Below are positions 34,807-41,228 of a stretch of 64,000 bases of DNA, piece by piece; position 1 is the stretch's first letter, and each line of letters starts with the position of its first letter. The position numbers were made by a program, and so were the translations under genes. The DNA is from Bog-473 sp049513455. GTDB taxonomy: Bacteria > Actinomycetota > Acidimicrobiia > Acidimicrobiales > RAAP-2. The DNA lies in NCBI GenBank assembly GCA_049513455.1, contig JBEKWB010000011.1, forward strand, positions 1 to 64,000. The letters are read 5' to 3'. Below the pieces are notes generated by a model. It made no database searches. It was not told where the DNA came from and saw only the letters and a list, made by a program, of their open reading frames with translations.

Positions 34807-35825
34807 CCCCGCGGCCCCCGCAGCAAGGCCTCGTCCCACTCGGGACGCGACGGGCGGTCCATCAGCGCCATGAGCGCGTCGCGCGGCGAACAGCGTCCCG
34901 CCACGATGGCCTCCACCTGCTCGGCGATCGGCATCTCGACGCCGTGGCTCCGGGCCAGACCCACCAATGGGCCCGCACTCTTGACCCCTTCGGCCACCAT
35001 CTGCATCCCGCTCACGATCTCGTTCAGCGACCGACCCTGCCCGAGCTCGAATCCGACCGTCCGGTTGCGGCTTTTGGGGCTGGCGCAGGTGGCCACGAGG
35101 TCACCGACGCCCGCCAGGCCACCGAAGGTGAGCACCTTGCCCCCCAGGGCAACTCCGAGACGGCCCAGCTCGGCCAGGCCCCGGGTGATCAAGACCGCGC
35201 GCGTGTTCTCACCGAATCCCAGGCCGTCGCAGATGCCGGCGGCGATGGCCATCACGTTCTTCGTCGCCCCGGCGATCTCACATCCGACGACGTCGGTGCC
35301 CATGTACACGCGAAAGGTGCGGGTGTGCACCAGGTTCTGTACGCGCCGGGCCAGGACCTCGTCGGGCAGGGCGACGACGCAGGCGGCGGGTTGCCCTTCG
35401 GCCACTTCCCGGGCCAGATTCGGACCGGTCAGGACCCCGGCCGGGATGCCGGGGAGGACTTGGGTGACGACCTCGGACATCCGGAGGTTGCTCCCGGACT
35501 CGATCCCCTTGGCAAGGCTGATGATGGCCTCGATCCCCTGCGCAAAGGGTTTGCATTGCTCCAGCACGCTGCGGAATCCGTGGGAGGGAACGGCCATGAA
35601 CACCACGCCGGCACCGCCCAGTGCCTCCTCCAAGGAGGACGTGGCGGTGAGCCCGTCGGGCAGGCTGATCCCGGGAAGATAGGTCCCGTTCTCCCGGGTC
35701 CTCGTGATGGAGGATGCGAGGTCGGGCGATCGCACCCACAGGGCGGCCGGGTGCGATGCTCCCACCAGGGCCGCCACCGCCGTGCCCCACGAGCCGGCGC
35801 CGATCACCGCCACTCGGTCGCTCAT
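34803..35825 (-). CDS. gpsA: Glycerol-3-phosphate dehydrogenase [NAD(P)+]
   Basis: A 340-residue enzyme that reduces dihydroxyacetone phosphate to sn-glycerol-3-phosphate for phospholipid synthesis. The Rossmann motif is VIGAGSWGTAVA, followed by MAVPSHGFRSVL and SLAKGIE. The catalytic Lys is in EIAGATKNVMAIAAGICDG, and the C-terminal domain has GLAGVGDLVATCASPKSRNR. The length is typical. ATG at 35825 is 7 nt after TAGGCT, so it looks leaderless, and it gives MSDRVAVIGAG as in relatives. Its stop overlaps the adenylate cyclase start, so lipid precursor synthesis and cAMP synthesis are co-translated. Confidence 0.95.
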   Translation of the reverse strand: MSDRVAVIGAGSWGTAVAALVGASHPAALWVRSPDLASSITRTRENGTYLPGISLPDGLTATSSLEEALGGAGVVFMAVPSHGFRSVLEQCKPFAQGIEAIISLAKGIESGSNLRMSEVVTQVLPGIPAGVLTGPNLAREVAEGQPAACVVALPDEVLARRVQNLVHTRTFRVYMGTDVVGCEIAGATKNVMAIAAGICDGLGFGENTRAVLITRGLAELGRLGVALGGKVLTFGGLAGVGDLVATCASPKSRNRTVGFELGQGRSLNEIVSGMQMVAEGVKSAGPLVGLARSHGVEMPIAEQVEAIVAGRCSPRDALMALMDRPSRPEWDEALLRGPRG

Positions 35826-35832
35826 CACCGCC

Positions 35833-35838
35833 AGCCTA
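35833..35838 (-). promoter_or_regulatory. Putative -10 box of leaderless gpsA
   Basis: TAGGCT on the minus strand ends 7 nt before ATG 35825. The divergent cofC gene has TACACT at 35874-35879, 8 nt before its GTG, so the two promoters lie back to back 35 bp apart. Confidence 0.55.
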
Positions 35839-35887
35839 CGGCGGCGGCCATGGGGCGGCACTCTCCCCGCCCTTACACTGTGCCCCA

Positions 35888-36505
35888 GTGCCCGCCAGCG
35901 TCACGGCCTCGATGCAGATTCCACCTCCCCCGTCCCGAGCATCCCTCGGGCACGAAGTCGTGCTCATCCCCGTCAAGGGGTTCCGGCAGGCGAAGCGGCG
36001 CCTCGGGGGATCCATGAGCGATGAGAAGCGGGTGCAACTGGTCCGCTCCATGGCCGAAAGGGTCCTCGCGGCCTGTTCCCCACTCCCGGCCACCGTGGTG
36101 TGCGACGATCCGGAAGTGGCCGAATGGGCCACGGCCCTCGGTGCGAGCGTCATGTGGGAGCCCGGTCAGGGGCTCAACGGCGCGGTGGCGGCGGGGGTGG
36201 AGCAATTGGCGGGCGCCGGGGTCGAGTGGGTCACCGTGGCCCATGGCGACCTTCCCCGTGCCCGCGGCCTCGGTGCGCTTGCTCCCTTCGCCGGCATCAC
36301 CCTGGTACCGGACCGCAAGGACGACGGGACCAATGTCCTGCGGCTTCCGGTGGGATGTGGTTTCCGGTTCGCCTACGGGCCCGGCTCGTTCCGGTCACAC
36401 CGCGCCGAAGCAGTCCGGCTCGGACTACCGGTCCGGGTGCTGCGGATACCGGCGTTGGCCTACGACGTGGACTGGCCGGCCGATGTCGCCGAGCTGACTG
36501 CATGA
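35888..36505 (+). CDS. cofC: 2-phospho-L-lactate (or phosphoenolpyruvate) guanylyltransferase
   Basis: A 205-residue nucleotidyltransferase of the CofC/FbiD family, which activates a 3-carbon phosphate with GTP for coenzyme F420. It shows VVLIPVKGFRQAKRRLGG at the N-terminus, TVVCDDPEVAEWA and VTVAHGDLPRARGLG, the metal-binding strand. Then come VPDRKDDGTNVLRLP and FAYGPGSFRSHRAEA near the C-terminus; the usual GTNAL/S-F-HR pattern is thus present. GTG at 35888 is the first start after the TACACT box; ATG 35912 is an alternative. Its stop overlaps the PIG-L gene (ATGA). In actinobacteria the substrate is probably PEP, by analogy to FbiD. Confidence 0.9.
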   Translation: MPASVTASMQIPPPPSRASLGHEVVLIPVKGFRQAKRRLGGSMSDEKRVQLVRSMAERVLAACSPLPATVVCDDPEVAEWATALGASVMWEPGQGLNGAVAAGVEQLAGAGVEWVTVAHGDLPRARGLGALAPFAGITLVPDRKDDGTNVLRLPVGCGFRFAYGPGSFRSHRAEAVRLGLPVRVLRIPALAYDVDWPADVAELTA

Positions 36506-37284
36506 CCGATGGCGGCACGCCGGCCCGGATCGTTCCGGTGAACGACCTTCCCGCGCGCGGTGCGCCCACACGCGATCTGCGCGTGCCCGTGTCCGCCTTG
36601 GCCATCGGCGCCCATCCCGATGACATCGAGTTCGGCTGCGGCGCCACGCTGGCCAAGTGGGCGGCGGCGGGCGGCGTCCTGCACCACCTCGTGCTGACCG
36701 ACGGTGCGAAGGGAAGTTGGGACCCCGCTCAGGACGAGTCGGTGCTCATCGCCATGCGCAAGGAGGAGCAACGCCGCGCCGCCACCCTTCTCGGCGGGGG
36801 CGACGTCACCTTCCTCGGTCGGACCGATGGTGAGCTCTGCAACGACGCCGGCGCCCGGTGGGAGGTCTCCCGGTTGCTGCGCCTCATCCGTCCCGATGTC
36901 GTGTTGGCCCACGACCCCTGGCGCCGGTACCGCCTCCATCCCGACCACCGCGCGGCGGGGTTCATCGTCACCGACTCCATCGTCGCCGCGCGCGATCCCC
37001 ACTTCTTCGCCGATCAGGATCTCATGCCGCATCGCCCGTCGGCCCTCCTGCTGTGGGAGGCCGACGAACCGAACCACGTCGAGGACGTCACCGATTTCGT
37101 GGAGACGAAGATCGCGGCCCTCCTGGCCCACGAGAGCCAGTTTCAGAGCACGATGGGCATCGACGGGGGAGCCGCGAGCGAGTTCGAGGCGTTCACCGCC
37201 CAGATACGCGACCAGCTGCGCCAGCACGGCGCAATCGCCGATCTGCCCTATGGCGAGAGCTTTCACCTCATGACCGACGTGTAG
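36502..37284 (+). CDS. PIG-L/LmbE family deacetylase
   Basis: A 260-residue zinc-dependent N-deacetylase of the LmbE fold. The metal motif AHPDDIEFGCG is at about 37-47, and the second His is in RLHPDHRAAG. The late segment HESQFQSTMG is typical of the family. Substrates include GlcNAc-inositol (MshB) and mycothiol conjugates (Mca) in actinobacteria, but the assignment within the family is not possible here. ATG at 36502 overlaps the cofC stop, so the enzyme is coupled to F420 synthesis. A perfect 15-bp hairpin follows 23 bp after its stop. The first 30 residues are a non-conserved extension. Confidence 0.87.
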   Translation: MTDGGTPARIVPVNDLPARGAPTRDLRVPVSALAIGAHPDDIEFGCGATLAKWAAAGGVLHHLVLTDGAKGSWDPAQDESVLIAMRKEEQRRAATLLGGGDVTFLGRTDGELCNDAGARWEVSRLLRLIRPDVVLAHDPWRRYRLHPDHRAAGFIVTDSIVAARDPHFFADQDLMPHRPSALLLWEADEPNHVEDVTDFVETKIAALLAHESQFQSTMGIDGGAASEFEAFTAQIRDQLRQHGAIADLPYGESFHLMTDV

Positions 37285-37307
37285 GCCCCCCATGGAGGCC
37301 CTCAATT

Positions 37308-37341
37308 GCAAAGTCGGGGGCCCGGAGGCCCCCGACTTTGC
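37308..37341. terminator. Perfect 15-bp hairpin between convergent genes
   Basis: Arms 37308-37322 and 37327-37341 are fully complementary and enclose the tetraloop CGGA. There is no U-tract on either strand, as is common for actinobacterial terminators. It lies between the PIG-L gene (stop 37284, plus) and the histone-like gene (stop 37365, minus), so it could end both transcripts. Confidence 0.75.
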
Positions 37342-37364
37342 ACGCTCCCGAAGGAACGGACTGC

Positions 37365-37796
37365 CTAACGGGCTGCCTTACGAACAGGTGCCCGACGGAC
37401 CGCCTTCTTCGCAGTCGTCCGCTTGACGGCCTTCTTGGCCGGGGCGCGACGCACTGCCTTCTTTGCGGGTGCCTTCTTGGCCACCCTCTTCGCCGGTGCC
37501 CTTTTCACGGCCTTCTTGGCCGGGGCCCGCTTTACTGCCTTCTTTGCGGCAGTTGCCCGCTTGACGGCCTTCTTGGCCGGGGCGCGCTTGACTGCCTTCT
37601 TAGCCGGTGCCCTTTTCACGGCCTTCTTGGCCGGGGCCCGCTTTACTGCCTTCTTTGCCGGGGCCCTTTTCACGGCCTTCTTGGCCGGCGCGCGCTTTAC
37701 CGCCTTCTTGGCCGGGGCTCGCTTGACTGCTTTCTTTGCTGGGGCCCGTTTGACGGCCTTCTTGGCCGGGGCCCGTTTTTTCGCGGCTACTGCCAC
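37365..37796 (-). CDS. Histone-H1-like Lys/Ala/Arg repeat protein
   Basis: A 143-residue protein built almost wholly of a 9-residue repeat, KRAPAKKAV. Eight near-perfect copies come first, then variants such as KRATAAKKAV, RRAPAKKAV and KRTTAKKAV, about 15 units in all. It has no globular core, no acid residues and an extreme positive charge, like HC1/histone-H1-like nucleoid proteins that coat and compact DNA. A GTG start at 37796 follows GGGAGGT at good spacing. The 27-bp DNA repeat makes copy number prone to slippage. It sits between the cofC operon and the GC-poor spacer before the relaxase/coupling-protein pair. Confidence 0.85.
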   Translation of the reverse strand: MAVAAKKRAPAKKAVKRAPAKKAVKRAPAKKAVKRAPAKKAVKRAPAKKAVKRAPAKKAVKRAPAKKAVKRAPAKKAVKRATAAKKAVKRAPAKKAVKRAPAKRVAKKAPAKKAVRRAPAKKAVKRTTAKKAVRRAPVRKAAR

Positions 37797-38367
37797 AGGT
37801 GCACCTCCCTAGGAGCATTGTCACTGAATAGAGGTGAAGCCTGCGCCACGTCGATGTGAACAACCCATCGTCGTGCGCACTGCCGCACCGATTTCTTTGT
37901 CACTCGGGACATACGACCCGTATGAAGTTGGTTCACCGACCATTTCGTCATACGAGTAGTCCGTTCCGATAGCCCGAAGTGCAACGATTGATTGAAGTGA
38001 TGAGGCACTGCATGTGGCGCGTCTCCGGCATTCCAACACCTTTATCTGGCGCGCTGCATACTGTCGCGTCGCAGCACATGACAACCCTCCATAACGCTTC
38101 GGGTAGACACATTCTCTGTTGTCAGCCTGCTCAGGTCAAGTATCCCCTCTTCGCGGCATACTTCTGCGCGCCGAATTGCGCGTTGCTTTTTCAGATCGCG
38201 TGCGCGCTCCGCGTGATCGCAATTCGTACACGTTCGTTGTGCAACACAGAACTCCGTCGTTCGCTACGGAACAATGCGCGATGGATTTCTGCTTCCTCGC
38301 ACGCGACGATCGAAGCAATGACAACACCATCACCACAAACGAATCGACGCGCTGAGTTGCGCCAGCG
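37797..38367. other. 571-bp GC-poor intergenic region with inverted repeats
   Basis: No gene is supported here. The GC content falls visibly to near half, against about 70% around it. It holds an inverted repeat CATACG-ACC-CGTATG at 37910-37924, a further CATACG at 37949-37954, and a 9-bp inverted repeat CGAATTGCG/CGCAATTCG (38172-38180, 38218-38226) with a 37-nt loop. Open frames of 78-92 codons exist on both strands but have no family or ribosome site. A regulatory, replication or transfer role (for example oriT for the neighbouring relaxase) is possible but unproven. Confidence 0.5.
37910..37924. repeat. Short inverted repeat CATACG-N3-CGTATG
   Basis: A 6-bp perfect palindrome with a 3-nt centre; a third CATACG copy lies at 37949-37954. 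The spacing suits a small dimeric DNA-binding protein. Confidence 0.45.
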
Positions 38368-39735
38368 ATGACGGGGTTCGACGCGCGCGATCCTGGCCAT
38401 GACGGGTACAACATCTACCTCGGAAGAGGTGGGGACGGCTGGTCGTGGGCGGGGCCGCAACGGTCGACTCTCGTGTTGGGGCCTTCGCGCTCAGGAAAGA
38501 CGTCCTCCCTGGTCATACCCAATATTCTGCTGGCCCAAGGACCCGTCGTCTCCACGTCGACCAAGCCCGATGTGATGGCTGCGACAGCATCCGCACGCGC
38601 GCGCGAGGGGTGGGCCTTCCTCTTCGATCCGAGTGGTGAAATTGAATGTCCCGCACACGTGCAACGTGTCGGCTGGTCACCGTTGACCACGGCCATCCGT
38701 TGGGATGCCGCGGTGCAGACCTCCGACGCCATGGTCAGTGCGGCGCGCTCCGGTGGCGCCGGCATCGCGCGTTCGCCGGGAGACCAACATTGGACCGAAC
38801 GGGCGAGTGCTCTGCTCTCACCCTTGCTCCATGCGGCCGCGATTGAATCCCTTCCGATGCGGACCGTCGTGCGGTGGATCGATCGGCATGATGGAGCGAC
38901 TCCACTGCAGATCCTCTCCCGAACCGTCGGCGATGACGCCACGGCGACAGACCTCTTATCGGGCATCGTCGGCACCGATGCGCGGGAGCAATCCGGCATA
39001 TGGTCCACCGCGTCAGGTGTCCTGGCGGCCTACAGATCGGAATCCGCGCTGGAGTCGACCGAGCTCCCTCCACTCGACGTCGCCGAGTTCTGTCGCGGCA
39101 CCAACACCATGTACATCTGCTCCGCCGGTCGACGGCAGGACCAATTCGCTCCACTCGTCGTCGCCGTCCTCGGCGATGTGCGCGACGCCACGTACGAGCG
39201 AGAACGGTCCGGAGTGCGATTGCCACCTACATTGCTCGCCCTCGACGAGGTGGCCAACATCGCGCCCATTCCCGACCTGCCCGCCCTCCTGAGCGAGGGG
39301 GCCGGACAGGGTTTGCTCGTGATGGCGTGCCTGCAGGACCTGTCCCAAGCCCGCGGCCGCTGGGGTTCCGCCGCCGACGGCTTCCTCACTCTGTTCGGCA
39401 CCACCGTGGTGTTCCCCGGAATCGCCGACGTCGCCACGCTACGCGACCTGAGTGCGCTGGCCGGCGATCACGAGATCGCCACGACGACCGTGGGCCACGC
39501 CGTGGGCGAACGGGGACGCATCAGGCCCTCGAGTTCAGTCAGCACCGTACGAGTGCCGCGACTCCCGGTGGATGTGATCTCGCGGGGAACGCCCGGGTGT
39601 GCGCTGGTCCTTGGTCCCGACAGATCCTTCGGGTCGGTGACCCTCACCCCCGCGCACAACTCGAGCCCGTGGCGCGAGCTGACTGCAACCGGGCGGGCGC
39701 ACCTGGACCGGGCTCCGGCGGGGCGGAGCCGCTGA
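38368..39735 (+). CDS. VirD4/TraG-like coupling-protein ATPase, no membrane domain
   Basis: A 455-residue ATPase of the type IV coupling protein/FtsK-HerA group. Walker A is GPSRSGKT (38-45), LLALDEVAN is Walker B (D293/E294), and the GQGLLVMACLQDLSQAR motif follows, typical of VirD4/TraG. Unlike canonical T4CPs it lacks the N-terminal transmembrane pair, starting almost at the ATPase core. Such proteins bring relaxase-DNA to a secretion channel. It converges on a MobF-type relaxase gene with an 18-bp gap. No T4SS channel genes, integrase or att site are visible. ATG 38368 has no clear ribosome site. Confidence 0.85.
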   Translation: MTGFDARDPGHDGYNIYLGRGGDGWSWAGPQRSTLVLGPSRSGKTSSLVIPNILLAQGPVVSTSTKPDVMAATASARAREGWAFLFDPSGEIECPAHVQRVGWSPLTTAIRWDAAVQTSDAMVSAARSGGAGIARSPGDQHWTERASALLSPLLHAAAIESLPMRTVVRWIDRHDGATPLQILSRTVGDDATATDLLSGIVGTDAREQSGIWSTASGVLAAYRSESALESTELPPLDVAEFCRGTNTMYICSAGRRQDQFAPLVVAVLGDVRDATYERERSGVRLPPTLLALDEVANIAPIPDLPALLSEGAGQGLLVMACLQDLSQARGRWGSAADGFLTLFGTTVVFPGIADVATLRDLSALAGDHEIATTTVGHAVGERGRIRPSSSVSTVRVPRLPVDVISRGTPGCALVLGPDRSFGSVTLTPAHNSSPWRELTATGRAHLDRAPAGRSR

Positions 39736-39753
39736 CGACCCGGACCAGACCGC

Positions 39754-41172
39754 CTAACGCACCCGGTCAATCTCGTGCGTGCGCGCGGCGCGCCACCCCA
39801 ACCGCTGGCAGGCGACTTCTATGTGGCGGGCCGTCTGGAGATGGTCGATCAGGCGGTCGGTCGGCAGCGAGGAGATTCCGGAGGGCAAGGCGTCACCACC
39901 AAGGGCATCGGCCCCATCCGCCACCCCCCAACGCCCGCGGTAGTCATCGATGGCACGCGCCGCCTCGCGCCAGACTTCGTGCTCGACCGGGTTCAGCGGT
40001 CGCGGCCCGAGCGTGACGAGGAGATGCCCGCCCGGGATCACGCTGCGCAATGTGCGACGGTCTTCGGCGACACCCACTTGCGCGCGCTCGGACAGGGTCG
40101 GGGTCCAGAGTTGTGCCAGCTGTTCCAGCCCGTGCTCCTCCGCCCCATCGACCGCGGCGGTGGCGAATGCGGCGACCACGTCGCGGCGACGAGCCGCACC
40201 ATCGGGGGCGAATGACAGCATCGCTCCGAAACGATGCTCATGGACGGTCTGTGCCGGCGCGCGCACCGGACGTGGCGCCAGGACAGCGGCCATCTCGGCG
40301 CGGGGATTGCCGAACGACCGCGCCCGGCGTTCCCACTGTGACGACAGCTCGCCGAAGTCGAGACCGGCGCGCTTGTCGGGACGCGTGGCGGCCCACGCCA
40401 CCCGGGCTCCCCGGGCGGAGTGCGCCCCCTGCTCGGCCATGTGCCTCCGGATATCAGCCGCGCGTGACGAGAACTCTCCCAACAGGAACGGGGACACGCC
40501 CCCCACCTCCGCCCGCAGCCCGGGAGCCTCGACGAAACGGAGGCCGAGACGAATGGAGAGCTGGGCGCGCAGGTGCGACTCGTAGACGGCGGATGCGGCG
40601 GCGCGATGGGCCGACAGGCCCCGATGGTCGCACGCGCTCCAGCGGCTGTCGTAACCGTGCACCATGTTGGCCATCACGACATGGGTGTGCAGATGCGGGT
40701 CGAGATTGCGGTTCACCCCGTGGGTGAACGACGCCGCCACCAGACCCGTCGTCGGCACGATCTCCCGCTGCTCACCCGAGCCCCGCGGCGCGGAGAGCGC
40801 GTGCGACTCGACGTAGCGCAGCGCGCCCTGCACCCCCTCACGGTGCGCGGCCACGACATGACGGGCCGCCTCCTCCCCGCCCAACGCGAACACGACACTC
40901 ACCGACTTCGGCGCGCTGAAGGTCAGATCGAACCCGAGAACGGTGGCTCGCTCCGATCGCAATCGATGCCCGGAGGTGGGATGGCGACCGTCGAGGACCA
41001 CCCGCAGATGCCCCGGATCGATGGCGCCCCGCAGTCCCAGCCCTTCGGCGGCCCGGCCCGACCAGGCCGCCCGCCCGCCGTCCCCCCCACGCTGCGGCAG
41101 GGGAAGCTCCTGGGCCAGATCAGAGAGGTAGTACTCGGCCCCTTGCGTGGTGAGGCGGTGCATACCGAGCAT
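39754..41172 (-). CDS. MobF-family relaxase domain protein (no helicase)
   Basis: A 472-residue HUH relaxase of the TrwC/TraI family. N-terminal tyrosines are in AEYYLSDLAQ (Y14/Y15). FDLTFSAPKSVSVVFAL (about 81-97) is the MobF signature, and the metal-binding triad is HLHTH (160-164) within RNLDPHLHTHVVMAN. It nicks one strand at oriT and stays covalently attached. The length covers the relaxase plus about 200 residues, without the SF1 helicase found in typical MobF proteins. ATG 41172 or 41163 could start it. AT-rich direct repeats lie just upstream (41182-41228). It converges on the coupling-protein gene. Confidence 0.88.
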   Translation of the reverse strand: MLGMHRLTTQGAEYYLSDLAQELPLPQRGGDGGRAAWSGRAAEGLGLRGAIDPGHLRVVLDGRHPTSGHRLRSERATVLGFDLTFSAPKSVSVVFALGGEEAARHVVAAHREGVQGALRYVESHALSAPRGSGEQREIVPTTGLVAASFTHGVNRNLDPHLHTHVVMANMVHGYDSRWSACDHRGLSAHRAAASAVYESHLRAQLSIRLGLRFVEAPGLRAEVGGVSPFLLGEFSSRAADIRRHMAEQGAHSARGARVAWAATRPDKRAGLDFGELSSQWERRARSFGNPRAEMAAVLAPRPVRAPAQTVHEHRFGAMLSFAPDGAARRRDVVAAFATAAVDGAEEHGLEQLAQLWTPTLSERAQVGVAEDRRTLRSVIPGGHLLVTLGPRPLNPVEHEVWREAARAIDDYRGRWGVADGADALGGDALPSGISSLPTDRLIDHLQTARHIEVACQRLGWRAARTHEIDRVR

Positions 41173-41181
41173 TCGACCGCC

Positions 41182-41228
41182 TGTCTCTTCCCGGGCTTAA
41201 CTGTCTTTCATACTATTCTATGTCTTTC
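41182..41228. repeat. Three direct repeats at 19-20 bp spacing upstream of the relaxase
   Basis: TGTCTCTT (41182), TGTCTTTC (41202) and TGTCTTTC (41221) recur at nearly two helical turns. The block is AT-rich and overlaps the end of the WYL gene (stop 41213). The layout is like iterons or a tandem operator and lies 10-56 bp upstream of the relaxase start. Confidence 0.45.

Noticed and set aside
37365..37796. CRISPR array (regular 27-bp repeats)
   Set aside because: Repeats are contiguous with no unique spacers and encode a continuous 9-residue peptide repeat in one frame. It is a repetitive gene.
37821..38414. Open frames of 78-92 codons in the GC-poor spacer, on both strands
   Set aside because: Cys/Arg-rich or patternless translations, no ribosome-binding site and no recognisable family. 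Treated as non-coding.
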